A DNA stretch of 64,000 bases from the NCBI RefSeq assembly GCF_965363235.1, contig NC_134844.1, forward strand, positions 78,709,244-78,773,243, read 5' to 3'. Every line of letters starts with the position of its first letter. The first letter of the stretch is position 1. The notes under the pieces were generated by a model, which worked only from the letters and a program-made list of their open reading frames with translations, searched no databases and was not told the origin of the DNA. Both the position numbers and the translations under genes were made by a program. Below are positions 56,257 through 64,000 of this stretch, in pieces. The DNA is from Mytilus galloprovincialis. Taxonomy: Eukaryota; Mollusca; Bivalvia; Mytilida; Mytilidae.

Positions 56257-56415
56257 GCAGTGGCGGACCCAGAGGGGGGGGTTCCGGGGGTGCGCACCCC
56301 CCTTTATTTTTGCCGATCAATGCATTTGTATCGGGACATATGTTTTGCACCCCCCCCCCCTTTGCCCTGGGTTAGCACCCCCCTTTCGAAAATTCCTGCA
56401 TCCGCCCCTGCCCCG
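56257..56415 (+). repeat. GGATCC/GGACCC-ended SINE/MITE-like repeat
   Basis: CAGTGGCGGACCCAGAGG opens the unit, then GTGCGCACCCCCCTTTATTT, ATCAATGCATTTGTATCGGG and ACATATGTTTTGCACCCC, ending TGCATCCGCCCCTG. The ends are roughly inverted copies (CAGTGGCGGA and TCCGCCCCTG). It is the same family as 51985-52285; a further end-like word CAGTGGCGGATCCAGA is at 32517. Confidence 0.7.
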
Positions 56416-56419
56416 TCAC

Positions 56420-58180
56420 GGTTTGTTGATCAGAAACAGAATCGGATTCCATTTCGCTGCAAGCAGCGTACAATACGGATTGTATGAACCCGCCCAGGTT
56501 GCTATCAAAATTCGCTTCATCCATAACTGAAGGAAATCAGACAACATTATAAAGACCAAGTTGAAAATCACCATACAAATATACAATTTTAACTACGGGG
56601 TTGAAAACTCAAATCAAAGGCTTTCCATACCGACTACTAGTAATTTAATTAAAATTGTAATATCAATCAATATTCATTTTTTCAGTATTTCAAAATAGTA
56701 TATCTGAAAATTGTCTGATTGATATTTTTTAATTACAGAAGTTTTCAAGTGGTAAAGTATGCATCGTGAAGTGCTGCCAAATGCGGCATCAGAAATTTGA
56801 ATCTTCGTTTATTTCCGTGTTTTACGTTTAATATGTTTTCACTGCGAACCGTCAATGTATATAAGTTAAGCTTAACTTTTAGCCATTGCCAAGTAACCAA
56901 GAGCAATATCTGCGGGTTTATACATGAATTACAGAAATGAAAAAAATAGCAACAACATAGTCGATAATTGAAAGTCAAAATTATACTCGAAAATGGCGGA
57001 AACTAAAAAATACTGATTACAGAAATGGATGACGAACAGAATAAAAAAAACCTTCATAACTGCAGAACAGTAAGATCAATTTCAGGAATTTTTGTGGCTA
57101 AAAGTATTAGTTATGTTATTTATTTTATAGAGAACAGTATGATATAATTTTCATTATGCTTTAGATCATTAGGGCACTGTGGCACTATTTGTCAAATTGT
57201 ATGAAGGGCAGTTCTGCCTATTCACGCAGCGACTATTTGCATGTGTCTTGTGACTTTATTTCATGTGTAAGCAATTCCAAATTAGTAAATTCTTGAGTAT
57301 ACGCCAAGACGAGCATCATCTTTTAAACGTTTGTTTCATTTTATAGACTGTGTACCTGAAATGATTTTACAGAAAAAAATGTCTTCACTGGGAACCTCAT
57401 AGAACATTTCAGGTTAACGGGGACAATACTCTGTACCCCCGTTTTGTCATTTTTGCACGAGGTATTTTAACAAAGAGTATATTACCCCTTGAGCTCCTCC
57501 TATGAGCGTCTGAATGAGGTTGACGGAATAGAGTTATGGGCAAAATTCGTAGGACAAAGTGGGAAAATTTAAAAAATACCAAAAAATTGGCAAAAATAAG
57601 GAACTGAAAATAATGGGGTGCTAAAATATAAAGAAGGAAAATAAATAACGAAAAGAGAAAAAAAAATGTCTGCATAGCTACATGTACCGGTCACTCAAAC
57701 AAATAATACATATGGAATTAATAGCTACACTGAAATAATCACAACTTTGGAAAAACTCGTAAGAACGAAAATATCCGCAATTATTTCAAGTTTCAGTCGA
57801 ATATGTCGAAAAAGATTAATAGCAGATAACATACAATAAATAAACTTCTCAGATGAGAAAACCATACTATATAATTACTCTCAACTCTTGAAATTCCTGA
57901 TTTATTTTCTGAATTATACTAAATTCTATATTTTTTCTCTGAGATTCTCTGTGGATAAATAAGTATAGACTGCTTCGCTCGACAACAACGTTGCTACTGA
58001 GGACACTACGACGTCCGACGTCAAAACCGCACTGAAGTACGTCCATTATTCATAGTTCATTATTCATTATTCAATTTATAAATCAATGGTCTATTAAAAT
58101 TCTGTTATAAGAGAAATAATGTAAACTAAAGCAATAACAAATAAAAAAAATATAATTAAATGTCGAAATTTAACGAGACA
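56420..58180. other. Intergenic stretch without supported genes
   Basis: AT-rich. A short frame starting ATGGATGACGAACAG near 57025, between an ACAG and a GTAAGA, could be a small exon but has no supporting partner. Frames at 56745-56978 and 57409-57675 show no domain. Confidence 0.35.
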
Positions 58181-58186
58181 TTACAA

Positions 58187-59231
58187 CCGGCTAGCCGGAA
58201 TAATAGTACCTGGGCTATTTGTAAGGCCAATACAATGCGCACGTCACTATTTGTGTGTGCTTGTAATATTATCTTCAGCAGCACCAGGGGGTAGCAAATA
58301 TATGTAATCTTTATTGTTAGGGCCTAATCTTGTTACTGGCAATTAAAATTGTTGTTTTCTTCATACTTGTATATAGTCCAATGTGGAGAACGAATAATTA
58401 GGAAAAAAAGCATATATATTCCATATTCTTTTATATAAGAAGAGAGAAGAAATAACTTATAAAACAAACTTGGGTAGTGTTTGACTCGTGCATTTTAAGT
58501 TAACGTAAAGGATTTTGTTTAGCTGAAAAAGGTACAAAATTATTATGTGTGTAGCTGTCAAAGAGAATTATAGACCCCTTGACATAAAGTTATTCATATT
58601 TTGAGTGAGAGGTGGTAGTTTTTTCTGTACCCCCCACCCAAAACCCAAAGTAAACAACACTGTTAAATCTTATTCAGAAATTCTAGGTGGCATTTTATTT
58701 TATTTACGTGATGGGGTCTGGGTGACACGGTGTGCTCCTTTTCCCAAATTCCTCTTTTCTTCTCCTGATCCCATCTTTGTTGTCCCGTGTATTTCATTTC
58801 CCCACTTTTTATAATCCTATATCCAACATCCCTACTTCAAGTATGTAACCCCCCCCCCCCCCTCTAACTTGATATACCACTTCGAGGGCTACTTGCAAGA
58901 TTCATTTTCGCAATATAACTAAGCTAAATTTTATTCAGTTAAGACATGCAATTTCAAAGGCCTTTCTCAACTACCCATGCTATGAACATCTTTTCCACCA
59001 TTTACACAGCTGTAGCGAGTCAAATAATTTTGTAAAATTATAGTTCTCTTATCAATCATCGCCGTTTTCAGCCATGATCTTAAAATTGGAAATCAGTGAT
59101 CGGATTACACGCGCACCCTTGTTGCTACTGAAGATAATATTACACGCACTTCCGAACGCACATATATTATATGACATGCGCATTGCAATGGCCGGACAAA
59201 TATCCCTAGCACTATTCCTCCGGCTAGCCGG
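58187..59231. mobile_element. 1.05 kb unit bounded by inverted repeats of about 110 bp
   Basis: 58187-58291 and 59116-59231 are diverged inverted copies. Both start at the outer side with CCGGCTAGCCGG and share GGCTATTTGT/GGATATTTGT, CAATGCGCA and TAATATTATCTTCAG. The interior is pyrimidine-rich with a C run at about 58850-58862 and no coding frame I trust. It may be a non-autonomous DNA element or an element-end rearrangement next to the RT fragment that follows. Confidence 0.6.
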
Positions 59232-59289
59232 ACAATTAGCCACTCCGAATTATTAATGCTTTCGAGTCCCAACAAGTGGTAATCTGCCA

Positions 59290-59715
59290 AAATGATAATC
59301 AAATACAAACGCTGAAAACAAACTTAAGAAGTTCCTGCATGAAGTCAGCCTCATAATAATAAAGAAACAAGTCAGCAAGTAGGGGGGCACAGTTTGTTCC
59401 CATTGGGATTCCGACAGTCTGTTGAAAAACACGTCCTCCGAACGTAACAAATATGTTGTCAATCAAGAAATCAAGCATCTTGATAATATCGGTTTCAGAG
59501 AATTTTTTATTTGAATCAGAATGATTCTTTACAAAGTAGGATTTATCCCACCCTAATACAAGATACTTGTATCTACGTTGGCCATTCTTTTTTATGAAGC
59601 AAAATAATACCAACTCTTTTAATTTGTCTTTTAGTTTGGAATATGGAATACTTGTGTAAAGAGTAGAAAAGTCAAATGTTTTAATACTATTAAAATACTT
59701 TTGTGATATTCAGAT
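59290..59715 (-). pseudogene. Reverse-transcriptase fragment (Penelope-like or related)
   Basis: Read on the minus strand it gives KTFDFSTLYTSIPYSKLKDK (motif A), then RYKYLVLGWDKSYFVKNH, FLIDNIFVTFGGRVFQQ and GIPMGTNCAPLLADLFLYYY (motif B). The sequence stops before the catalytic DD motif, and the neighbouring sequence is unrelated. This is the largest piece in the window of the RT family whose scraps lie at 7003-12885. It differs from the 17281-20481 element. The exact clade cannot be settled by eye. Confidence 0.7.
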
Positions 59716-60324
59716 GTAATATAAATGATTCTTTGTCATAATATTCTCACAAATACAAATTTTCTTCAAGATCTCGACGATTACTTATAAAAATAAAGAC
59801 TGCAGTTATAGTCCGAATGATTATTTTAAACGTCTGGCAAGGCAATTTTTTTTTTGGGACCAGATATCAACAATTATATTGCGGTAACATTTAATGGTAG
59901 CTTTCTGAATGTTGATACTGCGTAAAAATTGCGATTGCAATGCGGAATAAATCCGTTAACTATCCGCTAATATCTTGCAACTGAAGATGTTATGGACCTC
60001 TTAAGGTCCTTCAAACTGCAATCCAATCTTAGTTGATAGTTACCCGGCTGTTATTTTGCCAATAAATACATATGCGACAAAACATACACAGAGATGCAAA
60101 AAAAAACAGAACTACATTATTACACGAAACCACAATTACGAATCTAACAGAGTGTAATTTTTCCTAAGTATTTCCGATACCTCCGCGAATTACGGATCGA
60201 GATACCAGGTGTGGTATATTGAAACGAAGCTAAAACACTTTGAATTCATTGCATCTCAATCATACATGATATATACATTGTATGTATACCGTTAGAATTC
60301 ATTTACGCCCAAACAATTATACTA

Positions 60325-60650
60325 GATATAGGAAGATGTGGTGTGAGTGCCAATGAGACAACTCTCCATCCAAATAAAAATTCATAAAAGTAAACCATTA
60401 TAGGTCAATGAATGGCCTTCAATACGGAACCTTGGCTCACACTGAACAATAAGCTATAAAGGGCCCCAAAATTACTAATGTAAAACCATTCAAACGGGAA
60501 AACCAACGGTCTTATGTATATAAAAAACGAGAAACGAGAAACACGTATTAATTACATAAACAAACGACAACTACTGTAATTAGATTCCTGACTAAGGACA
60601 GGTGCAAACATTTGCAGCGGGAGTAAACGTTTTAATGGTACCAAACCTTC
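60325..60650 (-). repeat. Mussel dispersed repeat, family R1 (inverted copy)
   Basis: GAAGATGTGGTGTGAGTGCC, AATGAGACAACTCTCCATCC, GGCTCACACTGAACAATAAG, CTATAAAGGGCCCCAAAATT and ACAAACGACAACTACTG are the reverse complement of the R1 blocks. It is a well-preserved copy just downstream of the NHL gene. Confidence 0.75.
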
Positions 60651-60857
60651 TCTTTTTCTGTAACAATAGTATACTAGTAACATCACAACATAGAAAAACA
60701 CACGATAAAATATCAATTGGAAGGCTTAACTCAATCAAAAAACGTACATTAACACACTATGAACGAATAAATTTGATCTGCGATGCCTGAATGTATATGT
60801 ACTAGTAAATTGCTTTCAACAAAATTGATTGAAATAAAGACAGTGTTTAATGAAAGC

Positions 60858-61757
60858 TTAAGGTTTGCAATACAAATCAAACAAGGCGAAAATGTTTTGA
60901 AAGTTAGCGACAAGCAACTGCTTTGTTGGTCCATTATAATGAAGTGATGTGGGATCTTTAAGACCATCGCGTGCTGTTAATATTTCTCTATGTCGTTGTC
61001 CATCAGGGGAGATAAGAACAACATTGTGTGAGCTGTTCCCCACCACGTACACATTGCCATCACGATCTACATCAATACCACGAGGTGTCTTCAGGACGTT
61101 TTCATTTTGGAATGTCCATCGAGGTTTACCTTGTAGATTATAACATGTAACTGTGTTTTTTCCCCAATTTGAGTGATATATTTTGTCCTCAAATGTTGCG
61201 ACATAACAGTCAGGGGTCGTATCCTTGTCCCAGACTATGCCGTCACTTCTAGACGGGTCAGACGGATTGATCATTCGTATTCCTTCGTAACAAGAATATA
61301 TCAAATTATTTTCTCTAAGTGCTATCCCAGAAGTATGCGAATCCATTAAAATTGTCTCCTTAATTTGTCTCCTTTTTAGGTTCAAAATGGTAATAGTAGG
61401 CTGTCTTCCACAACCAGACGTAACGGCATAAGTATCATCCTCGTTGGTGTTCACTATGTCAAATGCGTTGTACCACATTTCCATCTCAAAGTCTTGAGTT
61501 TCGTCAATGTTAATTACTCTTACTTTATCTTTATCACAGGTAATAGCAATTTTACCATTCGGCATTATGCAACATCCGCAAATTGAGTTAAATGGCATGT
61601 TTATTCTCTTGTGTATTTTCAACTTTATATTTTCAAATGATCCTGATTGAAGTGGTACCGCAACTTGAGCTTGTATGGCCATCGTACTGTTCAGAATGAA
61701 ATCTGCAAAAGCCTCAGTATGAACTTCTTCCAAAATATTGAGGTCGGGTCTAAACTT
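60858..61757 (-). CDS. NHL-type beta-propeller exon of a TRIM-like protein, N-terminal part not seen
   Basis: The frame, read on the minus strand, starts right after a CTATTTAG acceptor-like word (61758-61765) and runs 299 codons to TAA at 60858-60860. It carries about six blades: CCIMPNGKIAITCDKDKVRV, DIVNTNEDDTYAVTSGCG, GIALRENNLIYSCYEGI, ATFEDKIYHSNWGKNTVTCY, PRGIDVDRDGNVYVVGNSSH and SLHYNGPTKQLLVANFQNI. PRGIDVDRDGNVYV is the classic NHL-repeat signature. In mussel relatives this propeller follows a B-box and coiled coil, making TRIM2/3- or TRIM56-like proteins, often substrate-binding ends of ubiquitin ligases. No zinc-finger exon is visible up to 64000. An upstream frame on the same strand (about 61764-61880) is in another register. 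It is either the 3' exon of a gene running off the right edge or a partial copy. Confidence 0.75.
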   Translation of the reverse strand, partial: KFRPDLNILEEVHTEAFADFILNSTMAIQAQVAVPLQSGSFENIKLKIHKRINMPFNSICGCCIMPNGKIAITCDKDKVRVINIDETQDFEMEMWYNAFDIVNTNEDDTYAVTSGCGRQPTITILNLKRRQIKETILMDSHTSGIALRENNLIYSCYEGIRMINPSDPSRSDGIVWDKDTTPDCYVATFEDKIYHSNWGKNTVTCYNLQGKPRWTFQNENVLKTPRGIDVDRDGNVYVVGNSSHNVVLISPDGQRHREILTARDGLKDPTSLHYNGPTKQLLVANFQNIFALFDLYCKP

Positions 61758-61763
61758 CTAAAT

Positions 61764-64000
61764 AGAAGTGTTGATCTTGAATGCTATTTAAGCAATGACG
61801 GTCCTCATCGTTATCAAGCGACTGAAGGACATTATCTTTAGTAGAGACTTCTTCTGCTACAGATTTGTTTCGTTTAAAGAACTACCTGAATAATAAAAAA
61901 AAAACCTAAAAACAATGCTTGTGGTCATGTAAATTTTCAAATCAGTGCTAAATTAATTTAACAAATTAGAAAAAGCAGTAGCTGCCATGTTTGTTGGCGA
62001 ATAGGTCACCACATGAGGTGGCACCTCTGTCGAGATTCGCTAATTTAATTCCATGGTTTTTAAAGATGAAGATGATATTTTGAAAATTAAAATGTCGGCT
62101 GATGGGCGACGGGCGCCAAGAGGTGACAAAATATCACTTGTTAGCTAAAAGTGACATGTAGTTTGGGGCCCGTTATAGCTTGTTGTTCGGTGTGAGTCAA
62201 GGCTCCGTGTTGAAGGCCGTACATTGACCTATAATGGTTTACTTTTTTGAATTGTCATTTAGACGGAGAGTTGTCTCATTGGCACTCACACCACATCTTC
62301 CTATATCTATATATCATCAATCCATAAACCACATGATCAAGCGTTAAACATGCTTTTCCATTTACACGACTGGATCATGATTTAAAACTGATTCAAATCA
62401 TTTGAAAACAACAGTTTTTAATAAAAAGACAATCTTCTCGTCAGGGTCATACAGCTATCTTTTGAATGGCACCAAACGAGGAGAACGTTAAAAAAAATAT
62501 ACGACAAAAATAATCCACTGATGTAGGAAAAAAACAATAAGCAAACTCAAGTATGACAGGCAACTACTCAATTTCAGGCTCCTGACATGATTAGACTCAG
62601 AATGATATGGACGAGTTGATATTTTTGAAAACGTTAAGTCTCCCCTTACCGGAGTAAAGGCACAACCGAACAAACTACAAAACTCGCGTTGAAGAGGCTC
62701 GACTTAAAAGTGATTATCAGCGCATAACAATTAATGTTAAGAAAAAAATATATTAAGTACCAATCCAGAATAAATGTTTTTACTTTATTGACTACAGTGT
62801 CTGAAAAATAGACCAAACAGTAACAACTCAAATATTATTAAAAGAACCATGAATGAAATTTCAAGGTCAGATGAAACCTGTCAAATGAACACTTACACAT
62901 TTTCACTCATGCAGAAAATGTTGCATATCTTTTGATTATAGTATCTGATAAATATACCAAACAACCAAAGCTTAGCATTGATAACTATACCATGGAATGA
63001 GGTTAAAGTCAGGCGCGACATGTCTGACAGACCAGTATATCATGCACAGATCCCATATTTCTTCTATATAGTTATCTTGTTACTCATAGTATTAGTATCA
63101 TAGTGTGTTACATAAAAACAAACTTTTTTTTCAAGCTGTACCTCAATATGAAAATGAGTTCAAAAACAATGGTCATATCAGCAAACGGAAATTTCTATAC
63201 AAGGTAATAAACATTCAGAGCTTTTTGTTATGTTTTGATTAATTGTTAATCAAGCTAAAACATTTATTTTCGCATTTTCTCCAACAAATATCTCAGTAAT
63301 ACGCATGTGGGTACAAGCTTTTCAAGATTGTAACGTCTATAAACTTTTTCGAGATATTTGGCTCTTCTGATTAAACATTTCTTTATATGCAATATCGAAA
63401 CTGTATTTAGATTTTCAATTATTAACATCGCACGGGCAGTTTCCGATGCAATGTTAACATGTAATCAGATAAAATCTACCTACCTTATTTGTTCGTTAAT
63501 CTTGAACTAATGTGAACTTTTTATCTAATTGAATAACTTTGCTTTCAAAAGTTACTCTGACAAGTATATTCTATATTTGCTATCAGTTGATACATACAAT
63601 AACTAGACGGATTTCAAGCAAATTTTCACTTGCTTTATTTTCATGAAAATATTTAATATTTTATGATATCTTTTAGTTACACTTGAAGTGACGCATAGAG
63701 TGGTAAACGTATTTCATTACCCTTTAATTGACGTGGACATAATTAAACAATAGAATCACAACGCATACAAAACTGTTTAAGAGACACAATGACATAGTGA
63801 GTAATTGTTAGTCAATTGAAAAGTTAAAAGTACGAAATTCAATGTTATGGTTCCAGTTCCGAACACTTAATTTCATAGTGTATACCTTCCCATTGATTAT
63901 TTTACAATCGATACATAATCTGATCATTGTAAAAAAAAAGTTAATGAAAGAAAAAAAGACCAGACTCTTCATTAATTTAACGAGCTATGTGTTATGTATA
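61764..64000. other. Right-end stretch with one R1 repeat and no supported gene
   Basis: A family R1 copy lies at 62160-62310 (GGGGCCCGTTATAGCTTG, GTGTTGAAGGCCGTACATTG, GTTGTCTCATTGGCACTCAC). The rest is AT-rich with no recognisable exon, including none with the Cys/His spacing of a B-box. An upstream intron of the NHL gene could occupy it. Confidence 0.4.

Noticed and set aside
56203-56530. Two overlapping plus-strand frames of 94 codons
   Set aside because: They read through the GGATCC-type repeat at 56257-56415 and its homopolymers.
56990-57075. Possible small first exon (ATGGATGACGAACAG... with GTAAGA after it)
   Set aside because: An acceptor-like and a donor-like word flank it, but no partner exon or protein family supports it.

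Overview
The window looks like nuclear DNA of a bivalve mollusc, most likely a mussel (Mytilidae). It is AT-rich, its genes have GT/AG introns, and it is packed with short interspersed repeats of types I know from mussel genomes. It also carries two copies of a gene type that is expanded in bivalves: a DZIP3-like HEPN domain followed by a STAND NTPase. I see no sign of bacterial DNA, tRNA, rRNA or CRISPR. All family calls come from reading translated sequence by eye; no database was searched.

Layout. (1) 1-5333, plus strand: the 3' part of a HEPN/STAND/ankyrin/multi-transmembrane gene (gene A), cut by the left edge. (2) 5334-14183: an intergenic repeat field with a foldback element, tandem duplications and four eroded reverse-transcriptase pieces. 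(3) 14184-25688, plus strand: gene B, a paralogue of gene A with the same exon plan and complete HEPN exons. A one-base frameshift in an A7 run cuts its NTPase frame. Its third coding exon is separated from the HEPN exons by a 5.4 kb intron holding a young, apparently whole Penelope-like element (about 16280-20727). That element encodes OTU protease, reverse transcriptase and GIY-YIG nuclease domains in one frame and begins with an inverted copy of its own 3' end. (4) 27912-35304, minus strand: a seven-exon secreted protein with a signal peptide, an IGFBP-type N-terminal domain and four thyroglobulin type-1 domains. The central exons are duplicated and mosaic, and its introns hold foldback elements. 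(5) 35831-37322: a 5'-truncated, decayed LINE. (6) 37323-43450: repeats, including an odd cluster of a GAAATATTGTC word in both orientations. (7) 43871-46064, plus strand: a small two-exon CD225/dispanin (IFITM-like) membrane protein. (8) 48302-52911: foldback, tandem and SINE/MITE-like repeats, and a probable last exon of a Harbinger Myb-like gene. (9) 53464-55043, minus strand: an intact two-exon HARBI1-type nuclease. (10) 55100-60660: repeats, a 1 kb unit with inverted ends and a reverse-transcriptase fragment. (11) 60858-61757, minus strand: an NHL-type beta-propeller exon of a TRIM-like gene with no visible N-terminal half. (12) 61760-64000: nothing coding that I can support.

How the genes work together. 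Genes A and B form a tandem pair of probable intracellular sensors: a HEPN RNase-type domain, a nucleotide switch, ankyrin repeats and a membrane-embedded tail. The CD225 gene and the TRIM/NHL-like gene belong to families often linked to antiviral or ubiquitin pathways, but nothing in the sequence ties them to A and B. The IGFBP/thyroglobulin gene is an unrelated secreted protein.
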